DNA from: Ariolimax columbianus
Lineage: Eukaryota; Mollusca; Gastropoda; Stylommatophora; Arionidae
Assembly (NCBI GenBank): GCA_036924085.1
Contig: JAVGWX010000011.1
Coordinates: 30,681,886 to 30,745,885 of the forward strand
Direction: 5' to 3'
Length of the DNA stretch: 64,000 bases
Shown piece after piece: positions 55,868 through 64,000 of the stretch (position 1 is its first letter; each line of letters starts with the position of its first letter). A program made the translations under genes and the position numbers. The notes below the pieces were generated by a model. The model made no database searches. It was not told the DNA's origin and worked only from the letters and a program-made list of their open reading frames with translations.

Positions 55868-56410
55868 TAGTTTAGTTTAGTTTAGTTTAGTTTAGAAGAA
55901 TGGACGTCATTGCCGCACTCTTTAACCCACACGTCATCGCTGTTCTTCTTTATATTTGAGGGGAATAGCGGGCCAGTGCACGAGCTCCGTACCACCGGTG
56001 AGGATCCCGTAATAGATAGAGTAGAGTGTTAACATCATTTGGAATTTTGTATGAGTAGAGTGTTAACATCATTTGGAATTTTGTATGAGTAGAGTGTTAA
56101 CATCATTTAGAATTTTGTATGAGTAGAGTGTTAACATCATTTGGAATTTTGTATGAGTAGAGTGTTAACATCATTTGGAATTTTGTACCGGGCAGCGGCC
56201 GTTACGCCTCGTCTTTTCGATTCCCAACTGTCGAAGGATTTGTAATGTGCTCGACACTGAATACGGGCGTATGATTTCTACTACCCAGAGATTCGGTGAA
56301 ATATCAGAAAGTCCAGGGAAAACAGAGACCCGGTCTCCGCTGTGATTTGAACCAGCAACCTCCTGCATCCGAGGTCGACGTCTTACTTCGAGACTACTCA
56401 GTCCACAAGA
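55868..56410 (-). mobile_element. SINE S copy 2, internally expanded
   Basis: Read on the minus strand: tRNA-like head near 56410-56345 (TAGTCTCGAAGTAAG, then B-box-like GGTTCAAATCAC), body with CCCAGAGATTCGG and GGGCAGCGGCCGTTACG on the plus strand, and a (CTAAA)n tail (55868-55894). A 34-bp internal segment is repeated five times (56020-56186). Confidence 0.82.
56020..56186 (+). repeat. 34-bp minisatellite, 5 copies, inside SINE S
   Basis: GAGTAGAGTGTTAACATCAT plus TTGGAATTTTGTAT. Copy 1 of the SINE (25590-26224) has this segment once (ACAAAATTTGTAATTATGTT). Confidence 0.95.
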
Positions 56411-56542
56411 GGATCGAATACGCAGGTGTGACTGAGCAGCCAGCGACTAATACCTAGCAACTTGCATCAGAGTCAGTGACACAAATGGTAGTACAGAGTC
56501 AGCATTCCTCTCGGACTGTTACTAGGTTCTTTCCGAGGGGTC

Positions 56543-56830
56543 GCTGTGGTCTAGAGGTAAGGCACTCACCTCTCAAAACGATGAATGGAAACGGTGAGCG
56601 ATCTAATCCCGCAGGTTTCAAACATCACTTTGTCTCAAGGGAGGTGGGATCAGATTGTCTGCGTCCTGAGTTACCTCAAGTCGTGTCAACGAATTTCTTG
56701 CCACTGATCCAATGCATCTCAGGATCAGATAATAAGGTTGATGAACAGTACATTTTCTTCCTGGCTGTAATCTAAATACAGCGCAAGATATATCATCGAG
56801 ACACAACCGCCCATAACTGACCAAGACTTA
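56543..56830 (+). mobile_element. SINE R2 with tRNA-like head
   Basis: Head CGCTGTGGTCTAGAGGTAAG ... GGTGAGCGATCTAATCCC, body TGCCACTGATCCAATGCATC, GATAATAAGGTTGATGAACA. It matches the reverse complement of 63230-63541 along its length, and that copy also has the head. Confidence 0.78.
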
Positions 56831-57040
56831 GTTCCGCCTACAGGTGGTGGCCCTGGAAACATAATGCAGCTTGGCTTAGAGAGTCGGGATCAAAGAGAGA
56901 AGACAAATCCACTTCCCAAAATGCCGTGCTCAAATCGGATGTGTCGGACTGAAAGGTGCAGATATAGCATCCTTGCTGTAAACTACGGCACAACATCAGA
57001 AACGTCATTTTCAGGACGAACGTAGAAGAAGAAGTCATAA
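56831..57040 (+). mobile_element. Diverged SINE L fragment
   Basis: GTGGCCCTGGAAACATAATG, TCGGATGTGTCGGACTGAAA, TGTAAACTACGGCACAAC and TTCAGGACGAACGTAGAAG. It lies directly after R2, as also happens at 63.1-63.7 kb. Confidence 0.75.
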
Positions 57041-57754
57041 AAAGTTTCAAGGTTTGTAACTACCAGGTGCAGTCCCTGTGTTGTTCTATAAGCTCTGTGT
57101 ATCCTAAAAGATGACATACTAGCCAGTCTTTAGGTCCAGATGACTCTCTGTGGGCCTTCACATCCCGTTATTCACACCAACAATAACTGCTGCTGACTGG
57201 GAAGTAGCCCTCTGCATTCAAACGAAACTTCTAGAAACTTCGAATACGTGTCATCCTGGTATTCAAACAGGCAGGTTAGGTTTCTTGACAGTTAACCGAA
57301 GGCTATACATAGTTCACTCATTATTATGTAATGTTTACTTCCTACAACATGTAGATCTGGGAGAATGGTAGGGATGTAATTAGTTTTTATATAATTTTAC
57401 CAGAATAGCGGTTAACAGATTCCTGTTGCCATGGGTTATTTTACGTGCACACATTGTACACGAGGTCTCTGTGTTTTTCGTCTATCTCCAATATGACTAG
57501 ATACTAGTCTCATCTTTCTTATGGTACCGAGGCTAGGGACAATGTTACATTCATGTGTTTGATCAGCGTTTTTGCCACACGTGAAACAAAGAGTCAGCAT
57601 GACAGCTATCCCCTGTACAGGAAGACTGTATCTGATTATTTTTGCAATGGTGGTTTTGAAGCAGTGGTTTAAAATTATGATGAAATATCGAAAGTCAAAT
57701 TTACGGCGCCCTCGGAAGATAACAGGGGACATATTCTATGCTACTCGGGTACCA
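57041..57754. other. No recognised feature
   Basis: A short block (CCTGGTATTCAAACAGGCAG near 57257) resembles CCTGGCATTCAAACAGGCAT near 61360. Otherwise nothing recognised. Confidence 0.4.
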
Positions 57755-59840
57755 ACAGGTGACCCAACAGTTGACTCCACAGCACCACCAAATGACCAAA
57801 ACAGCCGACTCACCAGTACCAACATGTGACCCAACAGGTGAATACATATTGTTAGCAGGTGACCCAATTGTTAACCCAACAGGTGACCCAACATGTGACT
57901 TCTCGGTACCAGCAGTATACTTCTACAGAGGACCCAACAGGTGTCTCCACAGTAGCAAAATGTGACCCAACAGGTTAATACACAGTGCCAGCAGGTGACC
58001 CAACAGGTGACTTCACAGTACCAACAGGTGATTTCCCAGTACCAGCTGGGAACGTAACAGGAGACCCAACAGGTAAACCCAACAGGGGACAAAACAGGTG
58101 AACCCAACAGGAGATCCAACGGCTGAACCCCAACAGAGGACCCAACAAGTGTACTCATCAGGAGAGCCATCAGATAACCCGACAGTACCAATAGGTGGCC
58201 GAACAGGTGATCCATCAGGTGATACAAACAAGCAACCCAACAGTAATAACAAGTAACCCAACAGGTAATCCAAACCGGTGGCCCAATTAGCTGACTCAAA
58301 AGGCTACAAAAATAACCCAACCGGTGACCCAAAAGAACCAACAGATGATTCAACAAGTGACCCAACAGTACCAACAGGTGACAAAAACAACTGACCCAAC
58401 AGGTGATCCAACATTACCAACAGGTGACCCAAACGGATAACCCAACCGGTAATCTAACAGGTCACTCAACAGTGAAAACAGGTGACCCAAGCAGGGGACC
58501 AAACAGTACCAACAGGTGACCCAACAGTAGCAACAGGTGACCCAATCAGGTGACCCAACAGTACCAACAGATGACCCAATCAGGTAACCCAACAGTACCA
58601 ACAGATGACCCAATCAGGTGACCCAACAGTAGCAACAGGTGACCCAATCAGGTGACCCAACAGGTGACCCAATCAGGTGACCCAACAGTACCAACAGTTG
58701 AATCTAAATAGCTGACGCAACAGGTGACCCTTCAGTATAAATAGGTGACCCAAACAGGTGATCAAACAGTACCAGTAGCTATCCAAATAGGTAATCCAGC
58801 AGGTGACCCAACAGTACCAACAGGTCACCCAAACAGTTGACTCAACAGGTGACCCAAAAGGGTCAGCAGGTGATCCAAACAGATGACCCACCAGCTCCTA
58901 CAGGGGACCTAAATAGGTGACCCAACAGTACCATCAGGTGACCCAATCAGGTGACCCAACAGTACCAACAGGTGAATCTAAATAGGTGATGCAACAGGTG
59001 ACCCTTCAGTATAAACATCTGACGCAAACAGGTGATCAAACAGTACCAGTAGCTATCAAAATAGGTAATCTAGCAGGTGACCCAACAGTGCCAACAGGTC
59101 ACTCAAACAGTTGACTCAACAGGTGACCCAAAAGGGCCAGCAGGTGATCCAAACAGATGACCCACCAGCACCTACAGGGGACCTAAATAGGTCACCCCAC
59201 AGTACCAACAGGTGACCCAAACAGGTGACCCAAACAGGTGACGGAAACACGTGATCCAGACAGGTGACCCAGCAGTACCAACAGGTGACCCAAACAGGTG
59301 GTACAACAGTACCAACAGGTTCCTCTAACAAGTGACCTAACAGATGACCCAACAGTACTAACAGTTGACACAAACAGCTGACCAAATAGTACCAACAGGT
59401 GATCCAAATAGATGATCCAACAGCACCAACAAGTGACTCAAACCGGTGACCCATCAGTACCAACAGGTGACTCAACCGTACTAACGGGTAACTCAAACAG
59501 GTGACCCAAACAGGAAAACCAAACAGGTGACCCAGAATGGGTGACCCAACAGTACCAACGGGTGACTATAATATGTGACTCAACAGGTGACTCAGCAGTA
59601 CCAACAGATGAATCAAACAGGTGCCCCAGCAGTACTAACATGTGACCAAAACAGGTCACCCAACAGTACCAACAGGTGACCCAAACAGGCGACCAACAGC
59701 ACCTACAGGGGACCCAAACAGGTGACACAACAGTACAAACTGATTTATCAAACAGGTGACGCAACAGGTGACCCAAGAGTATAAACAAGTAACACAAACA
59801 GGTAAGCCAATAGTACCAACAGCTGACCCAAACAGGTAAC
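57755..59840 (+). repeat. 2.1-kb GGTGACCCAACA minisatellite
   Basis: Degenerate 12- and 21-bp units built from GGTGACCCAACA and AGTACCAACA. A 274-bp higher-order block is repeated (near 58700 and 58974 onward). The open minus-strand frames (WVTCWYCWVTC-like) are by-products. Confidence 0.95.
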
Positions 59841-59904
59841 AGCACACTCCGGAAATAAGAAAACCGCCTCCTAAAGATTTTTCCAGGGCACACAAAATAG
59901 TAAG

Positions 59905-60325
59905 GATGTGTGTTTGTATATGTGTCTATCTGTCTATGTGTCTGTCTGTCTGTCTGTGTCTGTCTGTCTGTCTGTGTGTCTGTGTGTCTGTCTGTCTGTA
60001 TCTGTATCTGTGTGTGTGTCTGTCTGTATCTCTGTGTGTGTCTGTGTGTGTGTGTCTGTCTGTGTGTCTGTCTGTGTGTGTCTGTCTGTGTCTGTCTGTC
60101 TGTGTGTGTGTCTGTGTCTGTGTCTGTCTGTCTCTGTCTGTCTGTGTCTGTCTCTTTCTGTCTGTCTCTGTCTGTGTCTGTCTGTCTCTGTCTGTGTCTG
60201 TCTGGCTGTGTCTGTATGTCTGTCTGTGTCTATCTGTGTCTGTGTGTGTCTGTCTGTGTCTATGTGTCTGTGTGTGTGTGCGCGCGCGCGCGTGTGCGTG
60301 TGTGTGTGTGTGTGCGCCATCGTCT
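59905..60325 (+). repeat. TG/TCTG microsatellite tract
   Basis: About 420 bp of TGTCTG and TGTG repeats, ending in a GCGCGCGCGCG block (60281-60292) and more TG. Alternating purine-pyrimidine DNA of this type can adopt Z-DNA. Confidence 0.97.
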
Positions 60326-60466
60326 CCTTGGTCTACCCCTTCTTTTACCTGGCCCCATACCTTTCATTGCTGTTCTGCCGAGACCGTTGTGACTAAAGTA
60401 TTTGCATTTTCTAGCCAAAATGGAATTGATAAACTGGAATTGATGAATATATATTTATTCTTAGTT

Positions 60467-60870
60467 CTTAGTCGACTTGTACTTCTACAGGGGCAGATGC
60501 CCATGTGCAGGTCCCACTTAGTCGACTTTTACTTCTACAGGGGCAGATGCCCATGTGCAGACCCAGCAATGGTACGAGCTGGATGTAGGCAGGAGAAGGG
60601 TTTCCTGCCCAGTGGGCTAGGCTCAAGCAGCTTAATACTCCTCTGTGTTGGGATAAGCGCTTATGGAAGGTGGTTAACTGAGGTGTGAATCCATCTTAAT
60701 AGACTCAAACACTAAAGCAAAGTAGACCAGCAGTCTGTTAGGCGCCATCTACGCTGCTCTAAACAAACCACCTAACTATGGCCAGTGTTATGCCATGTCA
60801 CAGTTAGTCGCCTCTTACGACATGGTCTCTGTGGGGCAGTGGTGCTATTTTTATCTTTGCCATACACAAA
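60467..60870 (-). repeat. Interspersed repeat R4, minus-strand copy
   Basis: Reverse complement of 29345-29680, with a 50-bp duplication at its end: CTTAGTCGACTTGTACTTCT at 60467 and again at 60517. Likely a SINE-like element. Confidence 0.75.
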
Positions 60871-60889
60871 GACCCCAGCAGACCCCTTT

Positions 60890-60945
60890 GTATATAAATG
60901 TGTGTGTATGTGTGTGTATGTGTGTGTGTATGTGTGTGCCTGGTG
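60890..60945 (+). repeat. (TG)n-type microsatellite
   Basis: TGTGTGTA repeats. Confidence 0.9.
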
Positions 60946-61507
60946 TGACATAAATATGCCCCACGCTAGGCAGAAAGACAGTCACAAATTGGTCAGCTTT
61001 CAAGAGAACGCCACTAGAGACCTGACGCGTCTACAACCTGGCCTGTCAAGGTTATTGATTTCTACATTGTGTCAATGATTTGTTTACTCAATAAATATGC
61101 TTTCCCTTTCCGACGCGCAGTGGCACCATTATATACCTGGACTGACTTACTTAGTCGGTCGTCTTCTGTTCTGTGGTTCGCCATATTATAATATTTGCTG
61201 TTGTATTCATGGTCTTGGGGAATTGCAGTTAAGGGACCGGCCACTACTTTAGTACAGGGATGCATGCAAGCGAAATATGAATGAGGTGGGCATGGATTTG
61301 TAATAATGGGAACATACTACCATGGATCGTGTTGCGTGGAGAGGTAGGATACGTGGAATCCTGGCATTCAAACAGGCATGTTAATGTCTGTTTCTAGGTA
61401 GTAGAATGCTTCGACTATTCGTGGTAGGTATTTTTAAACCTACTGTGGCTTACTTGCCCTAGGGGAAGGTACAAATAATTTTAGTAAATGTATAACTAGA
61501 ACTATTG
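60946..61507. other. No recognised feature
   Basis: Only the short block shared with 57257 (see there). Confidence 0.4.
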
Positions 61508-61715
61508 CATTGTGTCCGGGCATCGGCCGTTAAGACTACTCTTTTCGATGCCTAACTGCCAAGGAATGTTTAACGTGCTTGGCACTCAACACGGGAGTCC
61601 GATCTCACTACACAGACAGAGATCATGGGGAATTTTTACCAGAAGATCCACTTGAGAAAATCCGCGTCTCCACCGCGATTAGAACACCTGCGGCTCGAGA
61701 CCCTTGATTCCCCTA
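61508..61715 (-). mobile_element. SINE S copy 3
   Basis: GGGCATCGGCCGTTAAGACT, GGAATGTTTAACGTGCTTGG and the B-box region (GCGATTAGAACACCTGCGG, minus strand) match SINE S copies 1 and 2. The (CTAAA)n tail is lost. Confidence 0.75.
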
Positions 61716-61779
61716 CTTGTGGGTAGGATTTCGCATGGAATACAAAATAGACACTGAAAGCGAATAGACTTAAGGGATC

Positions 61780-61905
61780 AGCGTTTGAGAAGACACGTCA
61801 CACCATGCGATGCCGCAAACGGCCCTGCCTTCCTTTGCACACACTGCGGTAGAAGACTCTCTGCTCGGATTAGTCTTACGAGTCACGTTCGTTATCGTCG
61901 TGGAC
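61780..61905 (+). pseudogene. LINE C-terminal C2H2-like zinc tail
   Basis: FLCTHCGRRLSARISLTSHVR follows the C-x2-C-x12-H pattern with the Gly-Arg ... Arg-Ile-x-Leu-x-Ser-His block found at the end of many RTE/CFDP2-like RT proteins. The second His is absent (HVRYRR). No other LINE domain is adjacent. Confidence 0.6.
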
Positions 61906-62195
61906 TAGTTACATCCATTTTTCTTAATCCACAATTACTTTCGTCTGAGAAGATGGAAAAAGCCAATGAGTGACGATTCTTGGGCTTGTTCAGCTAACCA
62001 TTGGTCTCTCATTAATTGCGTCATGTTCCTAGAGCCACGATCGCCAGACGGTCGTGCGTGAGATACTTGTCGGTATCTTGGACAGCTCGTGATAAATATT
62101 TTCCTGACGATAATTTGCCTAACATTATTGAACTCAGAATTCGAATTGACAAAACAGCATCCACTAAATGGAAATGACAGTTCACACCTCGTCAA

Positions 62196-62276
62196 GTGAA
62201 TGTCTGTATGAATGTCTATACGAATGTCTGTACGAATGTATGTACGAATGTCTGTACGAATGTCTGTACGAATGTC
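62196..62276 (+). repeat. 12-bp minisatellite
   Basis: GAATGTCTGTAC units, about seven, with TATG/TCTG variants. Confidence 0.93.
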
Positions 62277-62439
62277 TACTCGGTCCTTGTCTTCGGTCCG
62301 ATCACTCCGAGGTAAAAAGCTTATCGGCCGGTGCACCCGAGTCTGTGCAACTTTCTCCTGTTTTGTACCAACTTCTCTCGGCAGATCAGCTCGCAAAATC
62401 CGGAAGTGGCGGCAAACATGCTTGCAACCCATAGAACTA

Positions 62440-62940
62440 TAAAGAAGCATACACTCATCAAATGATCCATGAGGACGGAATGGAGAGACCAGCATAAAGA
62501 ATACAAGTAAGAAAATAACAGCATAGATAAACTCGGTAGAGATGGGTAGATCTTCAGACTCAGAACGGGACATTCACACTCAAGGCCCACCTTCACAGAA
62601 TTGGTCTTAGAGACACCGACACATGCGATTATGGAGCACTCAAGCAAATTCCAGAACATGCCATGCAGGATTGCCCCACTAAGGCAGACCTAATAGAGAC
62701 AGTCTAGACCATGCTCGAAAAGCTGTGGGGAACCGGTGAAGACCTGAAACGCACAGTCTTCTTTGTGAACCTCACTGAACTAGAAGTATAGCATTAGTTG
62801 AAGACGAAGACGACGAAGAAGAAGAAGAAGAAGAAGAAGAAGAAGAAGAAGAAGAAAAAGAAGAAGAAGAAGAAAAAGAAGAAGAAGAAGAAGTAGTAGT
62901 ACACGAAGAAGAAAAAGAAGTAGAATTTGAAGAAGAAAAA
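62440..62940 (+). pseudogene. I-like LINE tail, copy 3, ending in (GAA)n
   Basis: Collinear with copies at 49750 and 54000: GAATGGAGAGACCAGCATAA spacer, GAACGGGACATTCACACTCA, then the zinc tail CDYGALKQIPEHAMQDCP (one Cys changed to Tyr), MLEKLWG, and AAGTATAGCATTAGTTG followed by a long impure (GAA)n tract (about 62806-62940). Confidence 0.78.
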
Positions 62941-63104
62941 CAAGAAGATGTTCCATAAGTCATGCACAAAACATAGGCTCTGTTAAGAATCATCTAATCA
63001 CCCGAAGACACGCATACAATTATGAAGGGTGTAAAACTGTATCCCTGCATGGGCAGATATTATGTGATTACAGTTATTGTATACGTATGAGGCCAAGAAT
63101 GCGG

Positions 63105-63715
63105 CACAATGAATAGGCTAGCAGCAGCCAGCGGCTCCTATCTGGCTATTTGTATTAAGGTCAGCGACCTAGCGCTGACCAAGACCCTATTGTGCCTCCA
63201 AGGGACGGTCCTAAAAACATGCTGCACTAAAGTTACTTAGTTGCTCATCGAAAGCTATGATGTCGACATCATCAGACGGGTCTGTCTTGAGGATACAACG
63301 GGCTGTATTTGAATTTTAATGAGGAAGAAACTGCGTTAATCATCAACCTCATTCTCTGATCTCGAACGACCCATGACCAGTGGCAAGACATAAGTCGAGA
63401 TGACTGGAGTTAACTCAGTATGCGTGCACCCTGTCCCACCTCCTCTTATACAAGGGGCCGATTTAAACTTACAGAATTTGATTGTTCACCGTTTCCGTTC
63501 ATCGCTTTGAGAGGCGAGTGTCTTACCTTTCGACCACAGCGGCACTAGTGCAGTCTGGCTAAGAGAATATCGATCGTTGTGGAAAGGAAAACCAGGTACC
63601 CAAAAAAATCCATCTGAAATCGGATGTGCTGGGCCGAGAGGCGCAGATATCGCAGCCTAGCTGTAATCTACACCACAACATCATAGCATCATTTTCAGGA
63701 TGAACATCAAAGAAG
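63105..63715 (+). mobile_element. SINE L copy split by SINE R2
   Basis: Left part 63105-63229 (CAGCGACCTAGCGCTGACCA, CTAAAAACATGCTGCACTA). Right part 63542-63715 (GTGCAGTCTGGCTAAG, GCTGGGCCGAGAGGCGCAGA, ATTTTCAGGATGAAC). The two join into one SINE L body once the R2 copy between them is removed. Confidence 0.78.
63230..63541 (-). mobile_element. SINE R2 nested in SINE L, with 6-bp target duplication
   Basis: Minus strand: tRNA-like head CCGCTGTGGTCGAAAGGTAA (near 63540), GGAAACGGTGAACAATC, then a body shared with 31618-31922 and 56543-56830. GCACTA flanks it on both sides (63224-63229 and 63542-63547). Confidence 0.78.
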
Positions 63716-64000
63716 TATACATACTCACCTCTCGTTCACACAACAAACGCCTTTTATCCAAGTCTGGGCATACTTCAAAAACGCAAACAATAAAATATTT
63801 GTGGACCTACCAATGCATGTGCATGGTCACTGTTTGATGAAAACATTCTAAATTAAACTATATTTATTTCACATACAGCTTACAATTTTTAACTTATTCA
63901 TAATTAATTGTTTGTTGTTGTTGCGCCGGTAATAAAGGAATAAGTACAATCATTAAAGTTCTGCAGTAACAATGGAGATCAATAGAGGTTGAATATTTAC
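63716..64000. other. AT-rich end of window
   Basis: No feature recognised; a short TTGTTGTTG run at 63913-63921. Confidence 0.4.

Noticed and set aside
57871..59895. WVTCWYC-type repetitive minus-strand frames as a cysteine-rich protein
   Set aside because: They are by-products of the GGTGACC minisatellite, with multiple overlapping frames.
59906..60688. Cys/Val/Leu-rich 260-codon frame in the TG tract
   Set aside because: It is a translation of a microsatellite; all three plus-strand frames give similar text.
61785..61973. Stand-alone C2H2 zinc-finger gene
   Set aside because: A single finger lacking its second histidine, with the residue pattern of LINE C-terminal tails, is better explained as a retrotransposon remnant.

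Overview
This window is animal nuclear DNA made almost entirely of repeats. I see no intact host protein gene, rRNA, true tRNA gene, operon or CRISPR array. The relics point to an invertebrate, probably a lophotrochozoan and perhaps a gastropod mollusc: many decayed non-LTR reverse-transcriptase tails, several long tRNA-headed SINEs, a Mos/GVQW3-type mariner, a Mutator-like DNA transposon and many minisatellites. The taxon is an inference from element style, not from a host gene.

Layout. (1) 1-22590: one satellite array, cut by the left edge. Its monomers are 21 bp (core CAGGGCTAGTAGAGCA) and 24 bp (the same plus CAC or GAC), all in one orientation. They are organised into nearly identical higher-order units: 3552, 3552, 3510, 2357 and 3221 bp (A type), then a B type of 2556 bp. 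(2) 22591-36900: mosaic of SINEs, LINE fragments, a mariner relic and minisatellites, with several nested insertions. (3) 37118-39745: the longest LINE copy of the window, 5'-truncated but carrying endonuclease and reverse-transcriptase motifs, inserted into a tRNA-headed SINE. (4) 39746-45087: more LINE tails, SINEs and a 33-35 bp minisatellite. (5) 45088-47130: a 2.04-kb Mutator-like transposon with CAGGTTAAACCCC termini and a transposase reading frame broken by one stop. It is bordered on both sides by the same ~210-bp piece of a LINE. (6) 47131-57040: LINE and SINE fragments with five or more minisatellites. (7) 57755-60330: a 2.1-kb GGTGACC-rich minisatellite and a 400-bp TG/TCTG tract. 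(8) 60331-64000: SINEs, a LINE zinc-finger tail and an RNase-H-type LINE tail ending in (GAA)n.

How the parts relate. Nested insertions give a relative chronology: LINE into LINE (with an 11-bp target duplication), LINE into SINE, and SINE into SINE (twice, one with a 6-bp target duplication). Several minisatellites (25, 34 and 41 bp) are amplified internal pieces of transposons. Tandem amplification of short segments is therefore a recurrent process here, and the 22-kb satellite may be its largest product. Because the satellite monomers are multiples of three, three of six frames stay open for hundreds of codons. These frames look like proteins but are not treated as genes here.
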